Shown here: in pieces, positions 1 to 9,978 of the stretch | Layout of the letters: the number at the start of each line of letters is the position of its first letter | Position numbering within the stretch: the stretch's first letter is position 1 | NCBI RefSeq assembly: GCF_021130785.1 | Contig: NC_060214.1 | Coordinates: forward strand, 5,173,001 to 5,237,000 | Length of the DNA stretch: 64,000 bases | Reading direction: 5' to 3' | Source of the DNA: Homalodisca vitripennis | Lineage: Eukaryota; Arthropoda; Insecta; Hemiptera; Cicadellidae | Position numbers and translations under genes: made by a program | The notes under the pieces: model-generated | The model's input: only the letters and a program-made list of their open reading frames with translations | Told to the model about the DNA's origin: nothing | The model's database searches: none

Positions 1-397
1 GTTTGGGATTACTTCCATGTTTATAACATTGAACAAACTTATAGATCAAACAAGAAAAAGTTCGTACACAACATTACAAGTAATAACAATTGTAAGTAAT
101 GAAATATTTTGGGGTTTATGGTAGACAAATAGTTACATCACGTGTCCAGAGTAAACGCTTAACGGAATAGAAAATCAATTTATAAAACAATCGCGTTCCC
201 ACAAAGTAAAATGACAGTCATTATTATAATGAGTCGTTCACCTAAGGAAAACAATTCAATATTGATTGCTAAGTAATGAAATATATAAGAACTACTACTA
301 ACTTTGGGTCTGGAATGTGGTTATAGCAACATTGTTGCAAATTCACGTTTTATAACAGGATATCATGTCTAGGAGCTGGTTCCAAGGCGGGTATAAC
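1..397. other. AT-rich DNA upstream of the receptor pseudogene
   Basis: I see no gene, RNA or clear repeat here. The stretch leads into the gustatory receptor pseudogene and may hold the remains of its promoter, but no element is recognisable. Confidence 0.4.
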
Positions 398-1623
398 ATG
401 AAGCTTTTACCTAAGGAAGTGTTTATTTTTAGCCAACTATTTGGTGGGTTTTCCAATGGAAATAACTTTGGGCTCAAAAGATAAAAAAGGGAAACTTAGG
501 TTTTCAATTCTAGTTTTCTTGTGGAGTTTAGTACTTATTGTACTACAGACAATGATGGCGGTATTGGGGCTGTACACAGACTACGGAGAAAACCGTGCCG
601 GCCATCCTGTACGGATGTTCAGTTACAATACGACCCTAGTGGTACTTCTAGACATCGTATCTCTCAGCTTGTTGTTACCTGTTGTGTTACACAGCTGTTC
701 CAGGAAACACCGACTGTTCCTCAAAGTCCTTGACATTCTAGACAAGGTTGAACAGAATCTTCAGCAGGACTTACCAGTCAGGAAGGCCAAAGTGAAAATG
801 TTCCTCGTCTGCACAGTCATTATGACTCTCATTGTCTGTAATGGAGTGTTGGATTTTACATCATCACTGAGTACAAGCCGCCCAAACCACATGAGGTCAC
901 TTTGCTACATTCCCGCACAGTTCATGTACTTTGCTCAAGCCGCTCTGTTTTTGCACTTTCACCCAAATCACTGAAAGTATTGCCTTAAGGTTTAGAACGA
1001 TCAACGCCGAGATCAAGGAGGCGTTGCTCCAAAACAGGAGTGAGCGAATAGTGCTCAGAGAATCTCCGACAATCAACGTGTGTGAAAGTGTCGGAGGTGT
1101 CTCATCCATCTGCAAAGTGAAATCTCTCATGGACACTTACTGGATGTTGTGTGAAGCAGTTTAAAAGCCAACATCTTCTACGGAGACCAACTGTTGGTGA
1201 CTTTCCTCAGCTCATTTGTCCAAACGACGATCGCGTTGTATTACTTCTACTTCTTCGTCATCAACGGTTTCGCCATGGCCGCCACTTTCGGTGGAGCCTG
1301 GATTATCGCCCAAGTTGCCCACTTGGTTCTGTTGACACGTCCAAGCACACTGGTGACAGAGATGGCCGATGAGACAGCTCCGATGATCTTTAAGTTGATC
1401 AACATGGATTTAGACCCAACTCTGGTGGAATTGCTTGAAGGCATCTTAATGCAGTTAAGGAAACATAACGCAAGGTTTACAGCACTTGGATTTTTCCAGA
1501 TTCACAATTCTACTCTAACGGCAATGGCCAGGAGCTGTAGCCACTTATTTGGTGGTATTGATCCAGATGCGCATCTTATATTCATACCTATTAATGGTAG
1601 TAAAAATGTGTAATGGTTTGTAG
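398..1623 (+). pseudogene. Gustatory-receptor-like pseudogene
   Basis: This is a broken paralogue of the intact receptor at 4979-6172, colinear with it from the first to the last residue. The best start by alignment is ATG 398 (MKLLPKEV against MNSIPKEV); an in-frame ATG at 365 is also possible. Comparison shows four 1-base shifts: an extra base near 450, an extra base near 957 (ALFLHF then out of frame), a missing base near 1161 (LLCEAV then TAA), and an extra C near 1528. In the last frame the C-terminal receptor signature reads TYLVVLIQM and a stop is reached at 1621-1623. Insect gustatory receptors are seven-transmembrane ligand-gated channels of chemosensory neurons; this copy cannot encode one as assembled. 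The shifts are not in long homopolymers, so true decay is likelier than sequencing error. Confidence 0.88.
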
Positions 1624-2509
1624 AATTTTGTGTTAATTCATTTACACATTTGAATATAAATGTATAATATTCCTCGTTGTGTTTTCATAGCAAAGTATGT
1701 ATTTGGATTGTTAATGTATAAAACATATATGTGCAATTAATGCGTCTACTTTATATACTACCATCAACATTAGCAGTAAATTACTTGAAAGAAAAATACA
1801 CAAGAAACTTGAGAACTGTGAATGTAAAGTAAGAATAATTTTACTATTAGTCAATACGTATGCGACTATTGGACTCTGCCTATTATGTTGAAAATAGTAA
1901 AATGTATACATATATTTAGTTTTATTGGTAAAAAGCAGGCTGTAGGTACTCCAAAGAAAAGTAAAACTTTTTCTTGTCTAGGGATTTTTATACCTTGAAG
2001 GAATTTTTGGGACTTAATGTAGCATAAATAACAAAATTAAATATTATTGTTCTAAATTTTAAAACGATTTCGATACATAGAATGTTATACATAGTAGTAT
2101 TGGCTGAGCGTCAGTGAAACGTACAACTTGAGGGGCTAGAAAATTTCATTTCTGTCTGTCTGCTTTCTAATTCGGAAGATAGATTCTGAGAGGGCATTAC
2201 AGAATTCAACACCACTGACTAATAAATGTCTTTAAAATCAACTTGTTCTATTGGCTGAAATGATAATTATATTGAAGTGACTTAGATTGTGGCGATGTTG
2301 GTATTATGTGATTTGAAAAGGTTGAGGTTTTTGGGAATGTCACGCAGTTCAATATATAAACCAATAGGAGTGTTAGAACTTTGGCCTCCCTAAAAGGCGA
2401 CCCACACGAAGTTCTATAAGGTTTTCGAAAAACAACTGTGAACCATCTTTTCTGGAGTTTAAAAACGAATTTTGTGCGCACACTTTCATATCCCTAAACA
2501 ACTACCGCA
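1624..2509. other. AT-rich intergenic DNA, no gene seen
   Basis: No coding region or recognisable repeat was found between the receptor pseudogene and the LINE remnants. Short ORFs here show no family resemblance. Confidence 0.4.
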
Positions 2510-2935
2510 TATGTAAGAAAGGGGTAGATCGTTCCATAGTAAGCAGCAATGGCCACTCAGGCATCATCAAACTTTGATAGGTTTCTTGTAATGAAAATTG
2601 CAGATTTTATTTTCTTACAGACGAGCTCAGTATGACCGTGGAACCTTAATTTATTGTCGATCTGAATGCCAAGAGATTTAGCGAGTTACCAGACGAAGTC
2701 TCCAAACGGAATGTAGTATGTTCCAAATCCTGAGAACTCCTGATAGAAAAATTAATCATTTGAGTTTTCTTATTATTTATTACGAGTTGTTTATGTTGAA
2801 ACTACTGATATATTTTATGCGTGTATTCAGAAGTCAGATTCATGTGGTCCAAGCGATTTGGAGCTTTCACTGTAAGGCATGTATCGTCTGCAAAAAGACA
2901 AATTCTGGCATTGAGACTATTAATGCAATGAAATA
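2510..2935 (-). mobile_element. LINE reverse transcriptase fragment (catalytic box part)
   Basis: On the minus strand the translation contains ARICLFADDTCLTVKAP, the FADD catalytic box of a non-LTR (Jockey/CR1-type) reverse transcriptase, followed by degraded palm/thumb sequence with stops and frameshifts. It continues the element whose upstream half lies at 3771-4390. The two halves are separated by an inserted plus-strand LINE. It is a dead copy. Confidence 0.75.
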
Positions 2936-3770
2936 TGAATAAAACGAAAACTGAATCATCATATCCATTGTTTTTATGCTTGAATATACTGCCTTTAAGA
3001 TACTTGTTTTTATTTAAAGTCCTAAAAATTTTCTTTATGAGAAGCCAAAACTATAAGCCGACAAATGAATATAAATTAAAGCTACGAAACGCAAACGATT
3101 TATTAGTACCAAAACCTTTTAATACCTTTTTTACAAAGACATTTTTCTATATGGCACCAAGAATGTTCAATCTGTTACCAAAAACAATCAGAAATGAAAA
3201 TTCGTTAAATGTATTTTTAAAACGTCTTAAAAAATGGCTTCTATCATTTGTAGATATTGAACCAATATTATTTAAGTTTGATACTTAAATGGTTAAGTAA
3301 TACAAGTTTTATTTGTTTATCCTCCTCATCTATTTTTATGGAAAATGTATTTATTTATGCAAAGACAAACATTTATTATGCGTACTCTCCTTAGTTATAT
3401 TAATTTTGTAATTGTATTTTTTGACTCGTGTAATTGTATATATAGGCTCTTATAAATTATCTGAAATTATTTATAGTATTTCTAGCTAAGCGGAAAGTAA
3501 TTATGATTTCAATTGGTGATTGTAAACTTGTATAATATATTGAATGTTTATTGTATTTGCTTGAGTTGCTGCTATATTTTTTCAGTTAATTGAAAGTGTG
3601 TAAAATTCTCCAATCAGGCATGCCTGGGAGATTATATCTTTATTTCTCAGCTTTACCCTATCGTGTGCATGTTGTATTCATATGGTATAAGAATTATATT
3701 GTATTGCATTGTATTGCATGTAATTTTGAAGAAAATAAAGATTATTATTATTATTATTATTAAATTTGGG
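2936..3770 (+). mobile_element. 5'-truncated LINE, 3' end, with (ATT)n tail
   Basis: A 117-codon ORF (2935-3288) matches the C-terminal tail typical of non-LTR retrotransposon polyproteins (MAPRMFNLLPKTIRNE, then a basic FLKRLKKWLL segment). It is followed by an AT-rich 3' UTR and a short (ATT)n tract at about 3741-3761, as expected for LINE integration by target-primed reverse transcription. The element sits inside, and opposite to, an older minus-strand LINE. A relative lies at 62620-63000 on the minus strand. Confidence 0.75.
3741..3761. repeat. (ATT)n microsatellite, LINE tail
   Basis: About seven ATT units directly follow the plus-strand LINE 3' UTR and directly precede the resumed minus-strand LINE. 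This marks the 3' junction of the insertion. Confidence 0.8.
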
Positions 3771-4390
3771 AAGTCATTAACAAACAAGAGGGACAGGACT
3801 GTTTCTAGTACCGAATCCTGCGACTCCTCTTATTACCTCATTTGATTTTGATGAGGCTGATTTTTTATAGCTAAGGCTGTCCAAAGGGAAGCTGAACTGA
3901 TGGCGTTCTACCACGTCGGAAAGATGAAATCCAAGATACGATGCACCTATAATACCAAGTAGATTGAGTTTTGCAAAATGTTGTGATCAACCATATCAAA
4001 GGCGTTGGTCAAATCCAAAAATAATGTCATAGCTGAATTGCCCGAGTCTAGAGCCTGTGACAAAAATGAAATAACAGAGTTGGCAACTTCAGGGATTTAT
4101 ATTAATTTTATGAAACCGAACTGGCTGGGAGAAAGAACACCATTCATCGCTAGAAAAGACAACAATCTATTAAGAAATATTCTCTTAAACTTTTTATAAA
4201 AGGTTGTAACCAATGAAATCGACCTGAACTAATGACAAACGTTCCTCATTTCTTTATTGTGCAGAGGGTGGACTAAAGCAAGTTTTAGTGAGTTAAGAAA
4301 TTCATCAACAGAAATAGATAAATTAATTAAACAAGCAAGTGGGGAAGAAAACAAATTATGGATCTGCCTGAAAAGCTTAGACGAAAACCC
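3771..4390 (-). mobile_element. LINE reverse transcriptase fragment (fingers and motif A)
   Basis: Minus-strand translation gives, in order, NRLLSFLAMNGVLSPSQFGF (fingers region), LFLDLTNAFDMVDHN (motif A, catalytic Asp), and QDSVLETVLSLLFVNDFPN (the usual QGSVLGPLLFxLFVNDLP motif). Frameshifts and stops separate them. The reading stops exactly where the plus-strand insert begins and resumes at 2935 with the FADD box, so 2510-2935 plus 3771-4390 was one element. Confidence 0.82.
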
Positions 4391-4978
4391 ATTACCTTCC
4401 ACAAGTTGGCTTAGGTTTTAAACTAAGTATTACACGCAATAACTCTTGCTCTGTGGTGGAGGACAAGAATGCGTTACGTAGACAAGAATACGTTCTATGA
4501 TGTTGCATGTCTAAACATGGAATTTGTCAGAGCGTTGTTCAAGCCTATCATTCAGTAGGCAGGCACAATTTATCTATTGTTTGCCAAGGGATGTAAAAGT
4601 TTCTTTGTCACAAGATTATCTGTCTTTCTATCTATTAATATTAAGATGAATTTTAGACTTGCAATATTTTATGGAATCTCAGCAAAGACTGTTACGCTAC
4701 ACGTGGTGTGACGTAATCATACCTTGCATAAAAATGTGTAATGTAATCAGGCAGAACCTAGGATCTATAAACTCATCACATTAAAGCAATATAAAACGAC
4801 AAGCAATCTTGTTACATAGTGAGATTGACTAAACAACAGTTATTACATTATTATAGCAATAAATCAATAGCAGTGTATGTACCAATGTTACTAAGCAACA
4901 TTACTTGTTATTGTTCCTACGGCTACATTCGGAAAGTTCCATCACGAAAAGTTAGCCACTTTGTCCAGTTAGTGGTTT
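4391..4978. other. Upstream region of the intact receptor gene
   Basis: AT-rich, with no ORF of recognisable family. It presumably contains the receptor promoter; no TATA box or initiator can be assigned with confidence. Confidence 0.35.
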
Positions 4979-6172
4979 ATGTCAGATCGAATAATGAATT
5001 CTATTCCTAAAGAAGTAATTAACTTTAGCCAGGTCTTTAGTGGATTCCCATTTGAATTTTCCTCGGGTTCAAAAGATAAAAAAGGAAAACTTCAGTTTTC
5101 CAACAAAGTTTTCTTATGGGGTATTGTTTTCAATGTAATCCAGATAATGATGACGATATTGGGGATGTGGACGGACTACAAAGAAAAGCTTGCTGGGCGT
5201 CCAGTAAGGATGATAAGTGACAATGCATACCTAATAATACTTCTAGACCTTCTCCCTCTCAATTTGATGTCAGCAGTCGTGTTCTTCAGCTGCTCATGGA
5301 AATATCAGCGGTTCCTAAATGTCCTTGACATTCTGAAGAAGGTTGACCGACGTCTTCAGCAGGACGTATCAGACCAGAAGGCAAAAGTAAAAGTAATTTT
5401 CATCTGCATTGTCATTGTATTGCTCATAGTGAGTAACAGTGTGTTGGCATACATATCGCCACTAAGGGAAGGCAATATCACATCGCTTTGCTACACACCT
5501 ACACATATCATGTACTTTGCTCAAGCTGCTCTATTCCTCCACTTTACACAAGTTGCTCAAAGTGTTGCCGCAAGGTTTAGGACCATAAACGGTAGTATAA
5601 AAAAGGAATTGGTCAGGAACAGACATGAACAATTAATCGGACGATTTGCTCCAAGGGTCAGTGCCTCTCAAAGTACCAGAGACCTCTCTTCCACCTACAA
5701 AGTCAAGTCCCTCATGGACTCCTACTGGCTTTTGTGTGAAGCGGTTCAACAAGCCAATATCTTCTACGGAGATCAGCTGATAGCCACTTTCCTCAGTTCA
5801 TTTTTTCATGTCACAACCACTCTTTACTATTTCTTCTTCTTAATAATTAACGGTTTAACTATGGTTGCCATTGTCGACGGAGCTTGGATTGTCGTCCATG
5901 TTGCCCACTTGGTTCTGTTGACCCGTCCAAGCACAATAATGACACAGCTGGCCGATGAGACGGCATCTGTGATCTGCAAGTTGATGAACATGAATTTGGA
6001 CCCACCTCTGGTGGAATTGCTTGAAGAGGCTTTACTGCTACTGAGGAAACATAACGCGAGATTTTCAGCTCTTGGATTTTTCCCCATTCACAATTCTACC
6101 TTGACTGGCATGGCAGGAGCCATAACCACTTATGTGGTTGTATTGATCCAGTTTCACGCTTTAAAAGACTAA
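4979..6172 (+). CDS. Gustatory receptor family protein, intronless
   Basis: An uninterrupted 397-residue ORF of the insect gustatory receptor (7tm_7) family, close to the usual length of about 400. Hydrophobic segments lie near residues 44-64, 83-105, 136-159, 167-190, 264-291, 293-314 and 377-392, giving seven candidate membrane spans. The C-terminal span carries the family signature as TYVVVLIQF (384-392), preceded by FFPIHNSTLTGMAGAI. ATG 4979 gives the longest reading; ATG 4994 (MNSIPKEV) aligns better with the start of the paralogous pseudogene and may be the true start. Family members form ligand-gated cation channels in dendrites of taste neurons, but the ligand cannot be inferred. Many insect receptors have introns near the 3' end; this one has none. 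It is a tandem duplicate of 398-1623. Confidence 0.9.
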   Translation: MSDRIMNSIPKEVINFSQVFSGFPFEFSSGSKDKKGKLQFSNKVFLWGIVFNVIQIMMTILGMWTDYKEKLAGRPVRMISDNAYLIILLDLLPLNLMSAVVFFSCSWKYQRFLNVLDILKKVDRRLQQDVSDQKAKVKVIFICIVIVLLIVSNSVLAYISPLREGNITSLCYTPTHIMYFAQAALFLHFTQVAQSVAARFRTINGSIKKELVRNRHEQLIGRFAPRVSASQSTRDLSSTYKVKSLMDSYWLLCEAVQQANIFYGDQLIATFLSSFFHVTTTLYYFFFLIINGLTMVAIVDGAWIVVHVAHLVLLTRPSTIMTQLADETASVICKLMNMNLDPPLVELLEEALLLLRKHNARFSALGFFPIHNSTLTGMAGAITTYVVVLIQFHALKD

Positions 6173-6332
6173 GCACCGTATAAAAACCAACCAGAAAAGT
6201 TTAATGTTTGTATATGTTTCTTTTATTTTTGTTAGACGATTTTCAGAAATCTTTAAGAATTCCTCAGTACCCTCGTTATGTAATCATAACTAACCCACGA
6301 CTTTTTGTTTATTTGGCTTGTAAATATATTTA

Positions 6333-6338
6333 AATAAA
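6333..6338 (+). promoter_or_regulatory. Candidate polyadenylation signal (AATAAA)
   Basis: AATAAA lies about 160 bases after the receptor stop codon, in a very A-rich stretch, so the match is partly expected by chance. Confidence 0.4.
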
Positions 6339-7305
6339 TAATTAATAAAAAATATATCTCTTCAAAATTCTAATTTAGAATAACGCTGGTGGTCCTCTTG
6401 AAAGTTTTTAATATGAAAAGTTGAAAGTCTATGGTTGCGTAGTTCCGATAAAGTAGTGAAGGTTGGGTCCCATCACAATCCATACCCTTCACACCAAGAT
6501 TTTCCAAAAGTGATTGAAAGGGAAATACTGATTATATGGTTCTTGCAGCCAAATAAACGTTAGAATGTTGGTCCCCAAGCACTATTTTTAAACTGGATAA
6601 AACAAATTTGTACCAGTTCCATTATTTAAAACTATCCAATAAACCTGTCAATTAGAGGAGAATGATTAGGTAGCAGGAAACATAAATGGTACTGCGCAGA
6701 CATTTCTTTGTCCAAAGACGTCTTGCTCCTAAGTCTGTATCTCTAAAATATTGGTTGAAGTGAATTTTGATGGTAAGGTACTAAACAGAATCATTAATCT
6801 TTAGCTACTCAAAAATTTGGGACATGAAAATAAATCTAGATTTATAAATTATCAGGTTTAAAATTTAGTTGATTTTACCTAAAATTGTATGATGAAGTGG
6901 GCAAAATAAATATAACACAAAAAACTAAACATGAATGAAACAGGTTTTAATTAATTAAGACATTATTTAAAAGTTGTTATATTATTATATTTCTGAGTGA
7001 TTTCTATCATATTTATAATAAACGATACATAATGATTTTTGAAATATTCCAACACTCAGAATAATAACTGTTACATTTATTGATAGATCATTAAATTTAT
7101 TTTAAAGTTTGAGGTTGTAAATTGGAATGCTACAAGTGTTGTAACATAAAATATAAAAAATAAATTATGATTAAGTTACACATATCAACAGAATTTCAAT
7201 TCCCAGGAAGAGAATTAACAATCTCTGTTTATCAACACTGGTTATTAAACATATATTTGGTCTCTTTACTGTCAATTTACTAGTTATGCAGAGATAAAAA
7301 TATAA
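6339..7305. other. AT-rich intergenic DNA, no gene seen
   Basis: No coding region or recognisable repeat was found between the receptor 3' end and the TIR element starting at 7314. Confidence 0.4.
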
Positions 7306-7313
7306 AATATTTG

Positions 7314-8064
7314 GGTACTTTGGGATTATACCGACCACACCCAGACATGAATCGTTATTTCACATTTCGTTTCTACTGATTACTAGATTAGCGTAGAACA
7401 ATATTTCGTCAATATAAAACAGGAATTGTCTTATCGCAAACACCTCCCCATCCTCAGACAGAGGTCAAAGTCGAGCGTCTAGTAGATAACGTGATTGCAG
7501 AGTCTCGCCGCCCGTTCAGCTGGTGCATCGCTTTGTTGTACTTCCGTGTTTTACCTCTACATTTCTCCAAACACAAAAATTCAACAAAAACAAACATTTA
7601 CCAAACTAAACTTTTTATTAAAAAAACACTCAAAACTTGTTTTTATTCTTGATCACATTCCGCCACCCAAAATGCGAGTGCCTCCGGCCATCAGCGCGGG
7701 CTTCGGCAGCACCTTCGGTGCTGCCCCGCGCTGATGTCGACGAAAGAAAAACATCCCTCGAGATAGTACCTATCAGTAAAATATCAAATTCTAGAGGGGC
7801 TAATCAGAAATATAAATTGAATTGTAATGGAAAGGCAATGATGTACCGTGCAAATCACGTGATGCCGCGCGGCCTGCCGTAATCAGGATTCTCGAGAAAG
7901 ATAAGATAACAGCGACAACAATACCGATCACAATACCTGGAAATGCTTGTAAGTTTGTAATTTTGTAATTGAAGAGTTGTTTTTTCGTTCTATCATGTTT
8001 GTTTCTATAAATTTCTATTTTTGTGTTCTTCATACTGGTGTGGTCGGTATAATCCCAAAGTACC
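7314..8064. mobile_element. Non-autonomous TIR DNA transposon with 8-bp TSD
   Basis: A 28-bp perfect terminal inverted repeat begins GGTACTTTGGGATTATACC at 7314 and recurs inverted, ending at 8064. Both ends are flanked by the same 8 bp, AATATTTG (7306-7313 and 8065-8072), a textbook target-site duplication. The 751-bp interior has no transposase. An 8-bp duplication fits the hAT or Merlin superfamilies; the GG start is unusual for hAT, so the class is left open. The interior contains a GC-rich hairpin (7689-7736) unlike the surrounding AT-rich DNA. Short ORFs at 7495-7882 show no family resemblance. Confidence 0.85.
7689..7736. other. GC-rich two-part stem-loop inside the TIR element
   Basis: CATCAGCGCGG (7689-7699) pairs perfectly with CCGCGCTGATG (7726-7736). 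After a 5-base bulge on one side, GGCAGCACC (7705-7713) pairs with GGTGCTGCC (7717-7725) around a TTC loop. That gives 20 base pairs in 48 bases in otherwise AT-rich DNA. Confidence 0.85.
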
Positions 8065-8122
8065 AATATTTGTAATATAAGATGTAAGATATAAGTATAA
8101 ACAACCGATACATCTCATGTTA

Positions 8123-9210
8123 TCCCTACTAATATTATAAATGCGATTGTAAGTTTCACGTGAAAACTACTTAACCGATTGTACTTATATTCTACATGGA
8201 CATTCTTACGGTTCCTGGAATGAATATAGGCTTATTCATATTTCGAAAATACCTGCGGTCTACACCTTACTGATCTTTCAAATAGCGAAAAATCACATCT
8301 TGGTCTCTAAAATTGTGGAATATTAATTGAATGAGTCTGTATAATGTTATAACTGTTCTGTACAAACAAGGTTAATTTGTTTACATTTATAGAGAGTAAT
8401 TTTCAGTAACCATATGTTTTAACGCCGATTTATATTTTAGCGATTAACAAAACCAACTATAGAACAAACATAATAAGAACTTTAAAATTGTTGACGTATT
8501 TTATTGATTGTGGCAAAAAGGCAAACTCAAAATTGGCATCGTAAATATAATTCACTTGAACTACCAGTACGTGCAACGCCTACCAAATTGCGTGCCAAAC
8601 AAAAGATAACTGATAGCAATGCAGATATAAGAGACAATGTAGCCTGACTTATACTATACAAAGACTGTTATAACTGTTATCTAAGTTGTCTTTTGACAAT
8701 AATACGAACTTGTCTCAGATTTAAATAAATAAGTTTTGCTAAAATTATTACTGTATTGTTTGTAATGCTGCTAGTTTTCTGTTAATTTTATGATATTTAT
8801 CACTCCAAACAGGCTTTGCCTTGGAGTTTTTTTCTGTATCGTGTAATAGTAGATGTATGTCGTTGTAGTTGCATATGTATGTATTGTTTATGTGTAAGTA
8901 CATCTAATGTTTTTTGGTCAGCCTGTGCAGTATTATAAAATTTGTATTTGCCATTTTTATCTGTTAGAAATAGCTTCTTACTTTCTTTTTAATGGGCTTC
9001 TCAGAGCTGGGTACGTACGTATATTTTGTTTGTCGGGAAAGAAATAAGATCAGCTTTGGAACAAAAAATAATTGGACTAGCGTAAATTAAAATGATCATA
9101 AATATACACGTGTCAACATTGTCGTCGGGAATAAAGTTCACTTGAACCAGAAGTGCTCATAGAGTTCCAAAACCTGTGAAATTGTGTGTGAAGCCGCGGA
9201 TAACTGCTAG
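8123..9210 (+). mobile_element. Helitron-like non-autonomous element
   Basis: The start TCCCTACTAATATTATAAAT follows an A, and the end ...GCCGCGGATAACTGCTAG is followed by T. This fits Helitron rules (5' TC, 3' CTRR, insertion between A and T, short GC hairpin near the 3' end), and this type of end is widespread in insects. Inside, the segment near 8540-8636 (cacttgaac...ttgcgtg...gataactg) resembles 9140-9210, so two related copies may be nested or tandem. No Rep/helicase is present. Confidence 0.45.
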
Positions 9211-9600
9211 TGTATAAAGTTAATATACCAAGCCATATTTTTACGAGTGCAATTCCCAAAGCTATTTATTCTATTTTGTTTACTTAGTTTATGCTAATTT
9301 AGGCTCAGTGTATGGACTAATATTGCCTAGCAACGCTATTCATAATACACGATTCAATTAATACATTTCATAAATTTAATATCGCAGGTGTTCGCGTTCT
9401 TTTGATTTAAACATAAGAAATTAAATGTGTTTGTAATCAACAAAAATAATAACTTTACTTAAACAAGACTGTCAATAAATAGTTAATTTTTTTATTACAA
9501 CAAGTACAAATTAAAATTTATACATGTGGCGCTAACTCTATTAACACGATTCAAAATGTGCAACCAACTGAAGGAATATTGAACATCAGTTGTTGAATAT

Positions 9601-9978
9601 TGAACTAAAACTGTTCGTCCAGGATGAGATATTACCTCTAAATTGAAAACTATTTTGTACTCTGTTATAATATAAAAAGTACTGTATTGTGAATTCATTA
9701 GACGTCCTATGTAAATAAAGTTGTATTGAACTAAAACTGTTCGTCTAGGAGGAGAAATTACCTCTAAATTCAACATTATTTTGTACTCTGTTATAATATA
9801 AAATCTACTGTATTGTGAATTGATTAGATATCCTATGTAAATAAAGTTGTATTGAACTAAAACTGTTCGTCTAGGAGGAGAAATTACCTCTAAATTCAAC
9901 ATTATTTTGTACTCTGTTATAATATAAAAACTACTGTATTGTGAACTCATTAAACGTCCTATGCAAATAAAGTTATAA
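9601..9978. repeat. Minisatellite, three copies of 126 bp
   Basis: The motif TGAACTAAAACTGTTCGTC recurs at 9601, 9727 and 9853, a period of exactly 126. Units 2 and 3 are nearly identical; unit 1 is more diverged. Because 126 is a multiple of three, an apparent 187-codon minus-strand ORF runs through the array. I regard that as an artefact of the repeat, not a gene. Confidence 0.9.

Noticed and set aside
7495..7882. Short ORFs inside the 751-bp TIR element
   Set aside because: They run through the GC hairpin, have no recognisable domain and do not resemble a transposase.
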